From NCBI RefSeq assembly GCF_019703515.2, contig NC_059358.1, forward strand, positions 46,944,594 to 47,008,593: a DNA stretch of 64,000 nucleotides. Reading direction: 5' to 3'. The stretch is from Myxocyprinus asiaticus. Lineage: Eukaryota > Chordata > Actinopteri > Cypriniformes > Catostomidae. The translations under genes were made by a program, and so were the position numbers. The notes below the pieces were generated by a model. It was not told where the DNA came from. It worked only from the letters and a program-made list of their open reading frames with translations, and made no database searches. Below are positions 33,967 through 44,095 of the stretch, in pieces (position 1 is the first letter of the stretch; every line of letters starts with the position of its first letter).

Positions 33967-34684
33967 ATAGGAAGGACATACCGTACTTATTGAAGTAATT
34001 ATAATATTAGCTGATCTATACTTTGCTTGACAATCATACTTTCATAGACAAAATAATAATGACTTGTGGTAACATTTTCAACATCCAAAAAAAAGAATAA
34101 TAAAACATTAACAACCAAACAAAAATAGCACACAGCCTGTGATTCATGCAGATTTGGAAATACCTGGGATATTATGTGCATTTCATGATAGCACAGTTTG
34201 TTTAATCACAATTGGGGAAACCTGACAAGTGAGATTGGATACACAAAATTTAGTTGTGCTGTCCTTCATGTTGATCTCCTCCTAATCTTGAAGTAGCAGC
34301 AGAGCTTCTTTCAGAGGATAGTTGACTGCTATTTATTTCTGACTATATTCGCTAAACTCTGAGGTTCTGTGGGTAAAGTATCATTTGAATATTATAATGT
34401 ATTGTGCAAAGAAATTGTGGACTTCAGCTAACTTTTGATTATGGTTGGAAAAAACTCACCCTTGAAGATGTCTGGACATATAACCATATGTTAATATTGT
34501 TTCTGTGCCTGGACAGCAACTCCTGCATGTACAGGCACATATACGTAGAACTCCTTTCCATGGTCAACCCATACTTGACCCACATGCCATTGTTGATCAC
34601 TGCATCTCTGAAAGAAAATATTAGTTTAAAAGAAAGTGACACACTGCAATTTAAATGTTTATAAAGTGCTGAATTAATCAAAGG

Positions 34685-34889
34685 TAGTGGTTCTCAACTC
34701 CGGTCCATGAAGACCACAGCACAGGTGTCATATTTTGATGTCTCCCATGATTAACACACCTGATTGAAATCATCACATCATTACATCATCACGTATGTCG
34801 ATGACCTGAACTGTGTGTGTGTCAGATAAAGAGAGACATACAAAATGTGCAGTGCTGTGATCCCCCAGGACAGGAATTGAGAACCACTG
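34685..34889. mobile_element. hAT-type MITE, 205 bp, in the E2-E3 intron of the integrase-core gene
   Basis: Inverted ends TAGTGGTTCTCAACTCC and GAATTGAGAACCACTG. The flanking 8-mers ATCAAAGG (34677-34684) and ATCTAAGG (34890-34897) match at 7 of 8. It lies between two exon remnants of the minus-strand pseudogene. Confidence 0.8.
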
Positions 34890-35429
34890 ATCTAAGGCAC
34901 ACTAACAAAAAGAGTAAACTTTCTGATAGATTTTTAAGTTGTTTTTAACAGGCATGGTGGTATAGGCAACTGTTCGGCTGCTGAAGCCATCTACTGCCAC
35001 AACACGCATCACTCCAAATATCACAAGCTTCTCATTTTGGTCCAGGTGTAATTTATGTCCCATGTATTCTGCATTGTAGGGGGTTGGATTTAGATTTCGT
35101 GCACCCTAATAAACCAGAAAATAAATGGTTATAGCAGCACTGCATGACAGTATCACTCAGGAATAAACAGTAATAACAAAGAATAATAAACTTTCATTTC
35201 ATTTCAATTATTGGCTTACTGTACTGAATTACTCAGGTAAAGGACCTAAAAACTGTGTAATGCCAACCTTATATCGCAATTCATGATATGGATGATGAGC
35301 TTGGCCTAACACTTTTCCAACCCAAACTTCACCTGCATGTATGCCTTTTGATGACAGGTAACCTGTCATGAATTTGCTGCCAAAAGCTGGCCCCACCTGG
35401 CAGAGGCCTCCACTTTTGCGCCCTCCCAG

Positions 35430-35485
35430 CAGGTGGCGCCCTAGGCGACCGCTTAGTTCGCCAATGCCTAGAAATGGCCCTGATG
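35430..35485. repeat. MITE end fragment, GGCGCCCTAGGCGACC type
   Basis: GGTGGCGCCCTAGGCGACCG and TAGAAATGGCCCTG are typical of the end of a common teleost MITE. The other end was not located. Confidence 0.35.
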
Positions 35486-35984
35486 TTACTGATATCTAAT
35501 ATTGTTACTTTGCAGCATAATCAGGATTTTCCTGCGTCAAAAAATAGTCTTCAGTGGTAGCTTTCATACATGGTTATCTAAACATAAAGTTGGTTGATTA
35601 CATACATGCAATAAAGTCAGTGTTAATTATGAAAAAGTTACAATTATGTTAACATAAATTGTATTGGTTATTTTTAATCATATAAGCATCTGGAGCCTTT
35701 CAAACCCCACTAGTAACCCGTGCCCCCCTATCTCGCACAGGTGCATTCTCCTTTATGTGTTTCCATCCAGTCAGCCGCGCATTTAAGGTTTAAGCGAAAG
35801 GAAGACACAGTCATCTTAGTGATGAGAAAACGTATCAAACATAATTACATTTACTTCGACAGGCTGAACGTTTGCTTTGTCAAATGTCAATAAAGGAAAA
35901 ACTAGTTACTCTCTCCTGGGATACTCCTGTTATAAATAGGCCTAAACATTAATAATAAACATTAAGTTTAGTTCATAAATTTAC
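35486..35984. other. Unassigned sequence
   Basis: No coding or named repeat features seen. Confidence 0.35.
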
Positions 35985-36789
35985 TGACACTGGCCCTGTC
36001 TCTCTGTCAGTCTGGGTTTTGGTCTGACAGGCCCGTGGCTTTATCTGCCTATATCTGTCTCTGTGTGAGCGCGCTGCTTCTGTTGTATTCCCTGCTGCAC
36101 GCTCTTCTGTTTGTTATTGACGTGCGTGCATCACGCTTATGTCATCTTGGCTGCAAACACTCGCATCAATTAAACTTGTCTGTCTCTCACGCCAAGGATA
36201 CTTTGTGCCGCGTGCCCGGGACGCGAACTGTCTTCTTGTTTGTGCTGAAGTTCGATCACTTCGATAAAGTGTCGGGTGTCTGTGTGTGGTCGAACTCTGA
36301 CACAAGTGTCTGTTCTCATCTTGTTTGTCGATTGGCATGAGTGTATATTGTCTCATTGTCTCGGCGATGTGCACTCATGCCAATTGATTGTTTTGCCTGC
36401 TTTATTATTGTTTCTGTAGCGCCGCGTGCTTCTCGGTCTGACGTCACACCCTGCCTCCTTGTTTGCTTGTTATTTTTTCATTGTTAACACTTGCCCTGGA
36501 TTAGCCCTCTTGATTTCTCTCCCTATTTTAGTCTCCTCCTGTTTGCTCTCCAGTGCCAGTTCATCTTGTCTTGTTCTCTAGTCAGTTTCTGCATGTGTGC
36601 TAGAATCCTGTTTACCCTGATCACCTTACTGTTTGGTCCGGTTGGTCCTGTTTCCCTCTGCCATGGATTACTTTTTCCCCTTCAGGGTAGTTTATGTTTT
36701 CCCCCTCGTGGGATTTTATTTCATTAATAAAGTGTTTTTGGTTTTTTGAACTCTGCATTTGGGTCCTTCCTCTTCCCAAACCCATGACA
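35985..36789 (+). mobile_element. Solo LTR, Gypsy-like, 805 bp, 5-bp target duplication
   Basis: Starts TGACACTGGCCCTG and ends AAACCCATGACA. TTTAC flanks it at 35980-35984 and 36790-36794. AATAAA at 36726-36731 lies about 60 bp before the 3' end, as in an LTR polyadenylation region, which sets the orientation. No internal domain is present, so it probably arose by LTR-LTR recombination. The 3' segment CTCTGCATTTGGGTCCTTCC is of a style I associate with cyprinid Gypsy LTRs. Confidence 0.85.
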
Positions 36790-37260
36790 TTTACCTAATT
36801 TATAGAGCTGGCCACTGCCGGTGACCTTTGCAAATGTTGACAAGATAAGGTAGCTCCTTGGTTAAGATTTTCATTATTGGCTTTTCACATTTTAGGTTTT
36901 GAAAAGGAAGAATGGGAAATGAAATACAGAAAAAAGGTGACAATTCTTCCTTTTTAAAAGTGTCTTTGTTTTTTTAATTTTGCTGGGAAAATGAAAAAAA
37001 TAAAATTTACCTGTCTTTTCATTATCTGTTTTTTTATTTCAAAATGGATATGGAATGAACGGAAGATACAAGGATTCAGTACATTGTGTTCATTCATTTT
37101 TAATTAAAAAATTAAAAAAATTAAAAAATTCAATTATGCTTGGAATTTTGGATTTTCATTTAAAAAGCAATTTTTTTTATTAATCGTTTCATTTAAAAAA
37201 TAAAAAAGCAAGAAATTAGCTCATTTATCATGTTTATTGCTTGTGGAAATAAAAATTAAT
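36790..37260. other. AT-rich spacer
   Basis: Very AT-rich with runs such as TTAAAAAATTAAAAAAATT near 37105. No gene. Confidence 0.4.
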
Positions 37261-38598
37261 ATACAGCTTGAATATATGGTTTGCACATGTGGGTGGGTCT
37301 GAAACGCGATTGGTCAACCTGCACTGTCATCTGTCCTGACTCAATCAAACCCATCAGAATAAGAGTTCAACATGATACAGTTCTACAGATGGATTAATCA
37401 AATTTTTAATTCATAACGTTAATATTCTTCCAAATGTTTGACAGTTGTATATTTATTACAACTCTGCTCTCGCGCATAAAGCCACCAAACAATGGATTTA
37501 TCTGACAGCCCACCAAGGCACCAACTGAATGCAGCAACATATATAATGATGTAGCTTTTATACAAGAATTCAGTGCTGTGCTGCAAATTAGGAAATAAAG
37601 TCTAAATGTATAATACAGGTGAAGTGGGACACGTAGGTTTTTGTATGTGATATTTCTTCATTTTCCTTTCTATAGTGTTCTGAAGATCTGTAGTTATATA
37701 GAATGTAATACACACATAATAAACTTGAATTCAGCTCACCCATGTTTGTCGTGTTCTGCTGTTGCATTACGCTTCTACTTATAGCTAACAATTGTGTAGT
37801 GTATTGCTGATTTGGCTCAATATCGCTTGCTATAGCTTTTTGTGATTTTTGTTCTCACTTCAGTTTTCCACTGACAACATGATTATTTTAGACAGACCCT
37901 ATTAGATGGTATATGGATGGACTCACTAACCATTAACAATTGTTTAAAGAATGAAACATGACTGCCCCCTACTGATTATGTCTGTACTTCGCTGCCTAAT
38001 GCCATGTGATCCCACGTTTTTTTTTTTTTTTTTTTTTGGTCACGCATTCTCAAAGGTTGGATCAATCTCAAATCTGTATTGTGTAAGGAGCAAATCCATT
38101 TGCCATCATATTTTACAATTTCAGCTGCTTTTCAGTGAGCAGAGCGAGTGCACAAAGTTTAAAAACAGCATTAACCAGTAGGCTATTAACTCATTAATGG
38201 AATTCTAGTTATTTATAATGTATAGAAATGTGCGAATTTGTGGTTTTGTTTAGTAATTTGCAACACATCATCTTTATAATAATCTATACCCTAGCTTTTA
38301 AAACTGGAGCTATGGCATCGTAGCGAGTTTTTGCCACGTAAGTTGGTAAGTTGCTGGATAAATCCATTGTCTGGTTGCTGAACAAGCGACAGCAGATTTG
38401 TAATAAATATGCAACTGTCAAACATTTGGAAGAATGTTAATGTTCTGAATTAGAAATTAGATTAATCCATTTGTAGAGCTGTATCGTGTTGAACTCTTGT
38501 TCTGATAGGTTTGATTGAAGCAGGACAGATGACAGTGCAGGTTGACCAATCGCGTTTCAGACCCACCCACATGTGCAAATCAAATATTCTAACTGTGT
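37261..38598. mobile_element. Non-coding element with ~250-bp terminal inverted repeats
   Basis: The left arm 37261-37515 (ATACAGCTTGAATATATGG, GTGGGTGGGTCTGAAACGCG, TTCCAAATGTTTGACAGTTG) is the inverse of the right arm about 38345-38598 (AACTGTCAAACATTTGGAAG, CGCGTTTCAGACCCACCCAC). Agreement is high along the whole arm. The spacer is about 830 bp, with a T-run at 38018-38037, and holds no recognisable frame. A foldback-like or non-autonomous DNA transposon. Target duplication not resolved. Confidence 0.75.
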
Positions 38599-38604
38599 AT
38601 TCAT

Positions 38605-39150
38605 ATTATTTCTATCAGAAAGACTTGCAGACTTGAATAAAGTTTAAGATGACATTTATTTGATGAAAAACAGGAATGTAATGTCTCTCTTTGGCATAAG
38701 CCCCATCTGGCGGTCTGAAGACATTGTACTCAAAACCATCAGATCCTGCCTGAGGTAGGAGGCAGGGGCGAGGAGCCTACCCCTGTGCAGGACAGGACTC
38801 AACTGGTGGTGGTGAGGTGGTGGAGGTTGCTGTGTTGGCACACTGAAACAGCAATGTGATAGATTGTCAGCAGACTTAAAAAGCAATGGCTGACACTTGA
38901 ATGGCTAGGAGTTACCTAGCTAATGGTGTGATGATGTACAGCTGCGAGTCTTCCCGCTAGAACTACTCTTTGCATACAGAAAGACTCGCAGACTTGAGTA
39001 AAGCTTAAGATGACATTTATTTGATGAAAAACATGAATGTAATATCTCTCTTTGGAGTAAGTCCTGTCTGGCAGTCTGAAGAGATTGCATTTGGAACTGC
39101 AAGATCCTGCTGGAGATAGGAGGCAGGGGTGAGGAGGCTACCACTAAAGA
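38605..39150 (-). repeat. Ngaro A split direct repeats B2-A2-B1
   Basis: The B unit occurs twice: 38609-38785 and about 38979-39145. Both start AGAAAGACT(T/C)GCAGACTTG and end GGAGGCAGGGG(C/T)GAGGAG. Between them is an A unit containing GGCTAGGAGTTACCTAGCTA. The A unit reappears as A1 at 60425-60590 beside Ngaro B. This is the A1-ORFs-B1-A2-B2 arrangement used for circle-mediated integration by tyrosine-recombinase retrotransposons. Confidence 0.85.
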
Positions 39151-39489
39151 GAGAAATAAAATACTACCCGCAAAAGAGGATTCGGTCAAGTTATGAACCA
39201 GGTCTAGTGTTTGACATTCAATCTGGAGAAGAGAAAAGGAGATGTGAAAACCTAAGAATTGACACTTGGTATGAGATATGCAATATCCCTGGCACGGTTG
39301 TGCAATACCTTTGCAATAGGATAAGCCGTGTTTGCATTTAATGAATGGCTCTTATAATAGAGGGGCAAAGTGTGAGTGATATTTTTGCTGGAGGATAGCC
39401 CTTGTTGAGAAACAATAAGTTTGATTTTGAGCCCAACGAGCTGCCCATAGTTGGGCAGAATCTTTGCCAAAAGATAAACAATGTAATAT

Positions 39490-40145
39490 GGGCCCTACGA
39501 TAAGGGGACACTGTTGTGCAGTACCTTTTGTTGAAAAATAAACAACATTTGATTATGAGCCCTCCGACTAGGGCGTTGTTGTTTGAGAGGTCTTTGCCAA
39601 AAAATGAACACCATGCGTAAAGCCCTATGATAAGGGTGACGATGTTGTGCAATACCTTTTGTTGAAAAAAAACAACATTGATTATGAGCCCTCCGGTGAG
39701 GGCGGGCATAGTTTGATGGTTATATTTGCCAAAAGATGAACAACATAGCATAAAGCCATATGATAATGGTGACGTTGTCATGCAATACCCTTTGTTGAAA
39801 GATATACCATGTTGATTATGAGCCCTACGATGAGGGTTGTTGTTTGATGGTTATCTTTGCCAAAAGATGAATAACATAGTATAAAGCCATATGATAATGG
39901 CAACGTAGTCATGCAATACCCTTTTTTGAAAGATATACCATGTTGATTATGAGCCCTCCGATGAGAGCGGACGTTGTTTGTAGAATATCTTTACCAAAAA
40001 GTGAACAATGTGGCATAAAGCCATACGATAATGGTGATGTTGTCATGCAATACCCTTTGTTGAAAAATAAACAATGTTTACGCATGAGCCCTCTGATGAG
40101 GGTGAGCTAGGCTTGTGCAGTACCTATGCAAAGGAAAACCATGCT
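39490..40145 (-). repeat. Tandem ~130-bp repeat array with paired hairpins (Ngaro A)
   Basis: About five units, each with TGCAATACC(C/T)TT and ATCTTTGCCAAAA(A/G)ATGAA landmarks and two short hairpins. One hairpin is CCCT-ACGATA-AGGG (39493-39506), similar at 39623-39636, replaced by CCAT-ATGATA-ATGG at 39756-39769 and 39887-39900 and CCAT-ACGATA-ATGG at 40021-40034. The second is GCCCT...AGGGC at 39559-39574, 39688-39703, 39823-39836 and 40089-40102. The array lies downstream of the recombinase on the sense (minus) strand. Confidence 0.8.
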
Positions 40146-40684
40146 TGGGATTGTGGAAGCCCCGGCGGGAGCGTGGATGTGGTTATATGGTGTCCTTGCA
40201 GGACAATGACATGCTTGAATTGAATAATTGTGTAAGATAAGATGTGGATGAGCAGTGAGAGCCCCCGACTGCCACCAGATAGGTATAAAAACTTATGGCT
40301 GATGGAGAGTTGAGCATGTGTGATGATTTGAGGGTTGGGTCGATTATATTTCTGGTAGGATGAGGAAGACCAGCGGACGAGCATCTTGATTGTGGGTTCT
40401 GATCATCCTTGATGAGCGCAGTTGTGGCCGCACCAATTCCCCAAGACTAGGGGAGGGGACTGCAATATTTGAGGGGTCAGATGTGAATTGTGAACTAATT
40501 GCATATATATACTGTGGAGGTGTCGAGGCAGGAGCTGGAGATTATGATGTTGATATGCTATGACCACACCCCCAGAGGTCTGTTTTGGAGTGTTTGAGAA
40601 AAAGGGAGAAAAAGTTAGGAGAAAAGGAAAGGTCGCAAGAAGGCAGAAAGGAGTGAGTGTTAGAGTGAATTCTGTGCACCTCAA
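40124..40684 (-). pseudogene. Ngaro A tyrosine recombinase remnant
   Basis: The C-terminal segment MLVRWSSSSYQKYNRPNPQI contains the region of the catalytic Tyr (KYNRP). Upstream pieces (MRCTEFTLTLTPFCLLATFP) match the MRCGEFTTNSLSF region of Ngaro B. The stretch with the HxxR box is absent through an internal deletion, and stops interrupt the rest. Confidence 0.65.
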
Positions 40685-40923
40685 AAACCCATAAAAGCTA
40701 AAAAGAAGGCTGCTTCCAAAATAACGTCGATATAATCTGTAAAAAGACCTGATCTGTGTGATGAAATCATGAGGTGAAGAATGTCTAAAGTGATGGGTAA
40801 CCTCTTGTCAGGGTGAGAGGGGTGAGATTTTTTTACTCCTTTAAACTGCAGGTGAATGGAGGGATTGGAGAAGATGCTGGAGGTGTCAGGAGAATGGCAT
40901 CTAGATGAAACTGGATGACGGTT

Positions 40924-42085
40924 TCAACTGTGCAACTGTGGAGACCAGGATGGGAAATAAAGGAGTACTGTGTGATTAGCAGAAGGAAGAATAGTGGGCC
41001 CAGGCAGAGTTATAGGAATAAGCGTGGACCGGGCAAGTCCTTTCTGCGTGAGAGTTTTTGCAGAATCTAATAAAGGTAGTAGTGAAGGGCTTAGTCCAGC
41101 GAAGGTCTGAGAGGGGTGGGAGAGGGATGAGACATTTGCTGGCGGAGGGAAATATTCAGTGAAACTCCTGAAAGCAAAAATGAGAAAAGAGTCAGCAATT
41201 ACATTGAAAAACCCAGGAATGTGCCTGGCTGAGAGAATGAAGTTGCAGTTTATGCTCTGCCATGTCAGACATCTCAGTAAGGACATTAAGCTAGAGGAAA
41301 ACTTTATTGATTATCGACCGTGGAATTGTTGCAAAAAACTACAATGCTTTGCGTGATCAGAGGGAAACCCACATTACGCTGGTCATGAAATTGGGGTAGC
41401 GCTAATAGCTATATTTAGAAATTCACATGCCGTCTGTGGTCTCAGGATTTATTTTTTTTAAGGAAAAGAGAAATTCAGTTCCAGTGATTTAGTAACGGGG
41501 ACCAAATTTGAGGTCCGATCTGCAGCAGTTGTCAGTAGAACGTTGTCAGAGATATGACGAAACAGGCTAGCGTGAGGAGGCGAGAGATGGATTGATGAAT
41601 GACGCCATGGCGAAATAAAGTGACCCAAAGGGACAGGAGATAGCATCTGGAAATTGAAGATAGCAGGAGGAAGGAAATGTGAACTACTGATCTGTCTAAT
41701 TTATAGAGAGACAGGGAAGCTTGCATCTGTGGGGAATAGAGCACGATACCGGACATTTTGGAGATGTAGAAGGCTATGGATTTTCCACTGGAGAGGGAAT
41801 GCCCAACTTGTGAGAAAATGTGTTTAAATGTTCAAGTTGGAGCTGAGAGTAGCAGAAACCAGAGCAGGTGCATACAACATGAGCTTAAAATGTTGGAAGG
41901 ATACTGCATAAGCATTACGATGGAGAATTAAATGTGCAGACTACTTCTACACTCGATTGTGAGGCGGACAGTGAAGTAAAATTTGCCACATGATGCCGAA
42001 ATGGGCCAGTCAACAGGGTGAATGGGCATGACTTTTTGGAAGCATCTTGATGTTTGCTTTGGAGTGGAGGGTGTCCGGACAGTGA
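40924..42085 (-). pseudogene. Ngaro A reverse transcriptase / RNase H remnant
   Basis: LTWQSINCNFILSARHIPGF and FNVIADSF (41286 down) match the RNase H end of Ngaro B (CNFIISARHIPVFFNVIADS). MQASLSLYKLDRS and LLTLACFVISLTTFY (about 41750-41530) match the thumb region. Near 42060-41915, KHQDASKKS and neighbouring frames align with KADIKDTFKI of Ngaro B. Many frameshifts; inactive. Confidence 0.65.
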
Positions 42086-43026
42086 TAAAAGAATGAATGA
42101 TTTATGGTGAGCCATATAATACAAATTCTGCACTGTAATGATCCCTGAATGAGTAATAAAGCATAAACATACTGTGGAATAGGAATCACGCCCCTGTTTG
42201 ACTTGATCATATAAGGCAGCAAAATGCATTGCTCTGGAAATGAAATGATCTGTTGAATTACGGTACACCACTAGGTGTCAGAGGCGCACAACAACAGTGG
42301 CACTTCCTTATTTGGAGAACGTGGAAGTAGATGTATGAGGTAAGAACCCTTCGTGATTTACGAGCGATAGCAGCGACCAACAAAACGAGGCATTATCTTA
42401 ACTGAATGGAGTGATAAGACCCTGTATGATAGTACAGTGCATCATGACATGCATGAATAGCAAGATCTTGATTCGGATGAAGGATATGGATGAAGATCCG
42501 GATTTGCCGATCAATTACACCCTGTAATTGATGTGGTGAATTAAGTTGTACATTAAATATTTTTAAATATTTCCAACGAGCTAAATTACAAACATTTTTA
42601 AAGTTACACACAAATATAATGAAGTTGCAATGACGAGTAGCACTATATGGTCACATTTCAGCACTTCATGTTTATGGACATCGTCTCTCTTAAGTAGCAC
42701 TTAAAGCTCGTACTTGCATGTTCATGTTAAGAGCAGTTTTGGGAAATGCATGTAAAAAAAATAACCGCATAGAGGCCACCACAAATGATTATCCCTCAAC
42801 CTCAGCATTTGCCTCAACCCCAGGACAGAGACCACACTTCTCCTTCACACATCCAAGGCCATCAACATCTGCTGGTTCTGTGCTTGCAACAACTCCTCTT
42901 GCAAGTCAATCTTGGACAAGGCTGGTAAAACTTGTTAGTTTGTTAATGTTACAATAACCTTATTATATGAATGCATTTAATAATTATTATGATACAAATG
43001 CATGTATGCATTGTGGCTGTATATTT
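42086..43026. other. Unassigned sequence with one unrecognised open frame
   Basis: A plus-strand open frame at 42718-42957 (79 codons) contains a Ser/Thr/Pro-rich segment, RPHFSFTHPRPSTSAGSV. No domain recognised and no splice context strong enough to call a gene. The rest is unassigned. Confidence 0.3.
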
Positions 43027-43140
43027 CTTTACATATCATACAGGGTTCCCATAGAAAACCTAGACATTTTAAAATGTCTTTTAAACTGCAATTTTAAACT
43101 CTGATTTCCAGGCTTGGAAAAGTTTTGGAAATTGAATGCA
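43027..43140. repeat. Dispersed fish repeat, CAGGGTTCCCATAG type
   Basis: CAGGGTTCCCATAGAAAACC and GGCTTGGAAAAGTTTTGGAA are landmarks of a common teleost repeat. Limits uncertain. Confidence 0.4.
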
Positions 43141-43609
43141 TGGAAATTTCCTTAATGAACATAAATATGATGTGCTTGGTATGGGGGCTCATAAAGCTGC
43201 ATCCTGTTGAAACACATTCAAATCTCAGAACATTGTTACTTATTGGAGACATCTGTGCACCAATAATTATTTTCTTTGATATATGTTTCCACCGATCGGT
43301 ACCTGACATCCAAATTGTGGCTATTAACCAAATAGACAGACAATCACGAACATATTTTATACATACTAAATAAATGAACTAACAAAGCCCACATTAAAGA
43401 AAATGCTTGTCGGCTCGTGCAGGGTCTACCAGGTAAAAAAATATAATAATAATAAAGAACACAGTTAAGTAATACAGAAAACAACCCACTCTTGTTGAAG
43501 GTGTGTGGGGATGGGGGCGTGGTTGTTTGTTTGTGAGAGAGGGAGTGGTGTGGTTCGTCAAACTGGCTGGCATAATTTCTAACAGCTGTTTCTTGTTACA
43601 GTGATAGCG

Positions 43610-44095
43610 GAGGGAGACCTCAAAAGCAGAACTGTCTCACATACTCATTAAGCCAAAAAGTCTAGAAGAACTTGATGTAATAACAGAAAGTATAAATACA
43701 GTCTTCTCTAGCACTCTTGATAGTGTCGCCCCCCTTCGATTAAATAAAATTAAAGAAAAAAAGCCTTGCACGTGGTACAATGATCACACTCATGCTCTCA
43801 AGAGAGCAGCTCGGAAAATGGAGCACAAGTGGAAGAATACAGAATCAGAGGTATTTCGTGGTGCATGGAAGGATAGTGTCTGTAGCCTACAGACAGGCAC
43901 TAAAAGCTGCCAGGTCAGCATATTTTAGCAAACTCATAGAAAATAACACAACAATCTTAGGTGTTTATTCAGTACTGTGGCTAAATTGGATAGGAATAAA
44001 GCATCAGCTGAACCAGATATTTCGTCGCAGCACAATAGTAATGACTTCATGAATTTCTTTCTGATAAAATTGAAATATTCAGAAATAAAATAATA
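43610..44095 (+). pseudogene. Non-LTR retrotransposon fragment (region between endonuclease and reverse transcriptase)
   Basis: Across frames one can read KPKSLEELDVITESINTVFS, STLDSVAPLRLNKIKEKKPC, TWYNDHTHALKRAARKMEHK, then LFSTVAKLDRNK and FMNFFSDKIE after frame changes. This is the linker region typical of L2-like LINEs, before the reverse transcriptase. Neither end of the element is present and several frameshifts occur. Confidence 0.65.

Larger units (their letters stand above)
31540..35365 (-). pseudogene. Integrase-core-domain (transposon-derived) gene, five decayed exons
   Basis: Minus-strand blocks in order. E1 about 35365-35268: GIHAGEVWVGKVLGQAHHPY, donor GTTGGC. E2 35105-34914: acceptor TTATTAG, NPTPYNAEYMGHKLHLDQNE, VVAVDGFSSRTVAYTTMPVK. 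E3 34607-34460: acceptor TTTCAG, donor GTGAGT, VWVDHGKEFY in a shifted frame and CLYMQELLSRHRNN. E4 about 34362-34190: VNYPLKEALLLLQD, stop, TTKFCVSNLT. E5 31710-31540: RARAEEEFADHYTDI, NFTPFKKAILHIIHVTRRYS. From memory this order matches a teleost family of uncharacterised integrase-core proteins, probably domesticated from a transposon. D-x-N-E and VDHGKEF may be acidic-site segments. Stops and frameshifts in E3 and E4, and a missing stretch between E4 and E5, indicate a pseudogene. A solo LTR and a MITE lie in its introns. Confidence 0.65.
38605..42085 (-). mobile_element. Ngaro-type tyrosine-recombinase retrotransposon A, 5'-truncated
   Basis: Read on the minus strand, it has reverse transcriptase remnants (about 42085-41458), the RNase H/linker region (41286-40924), recombinase remnants (40684-40124), a tandem hairpin array (40145-39490) and the B1-A2-B2 split repeats (39150-38605). 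The order and repeat design are those of Ngaro elements. The 5' ORF1 and A1 repeat are missing: homology to Ngaro B ends near 42085. All frames are broken. Confidence 0.8.

Noticed and set aside
36035..36340. 101-codon open frame with a hydrophobic start, possible secreted protein
   Set aside because: It lies wholly within a solo LTR defined by TG...CA ends and a TTTAC duplication.
39490..40145. Regular repeats with hairpins resembling a CRISPR array
   Set aside because: Units are ~130 bp and imperfect throughout, without unique spacers, and lie inside a eukaryotic Ngaro retrotransposon. Not CRISPR.
42718..42957. 79-codon Ser/Pro-rich open frame as a gene
   Set aside because: No recognisable motif and no supporting exon nearby. 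Mentioned only within the spacer entry.
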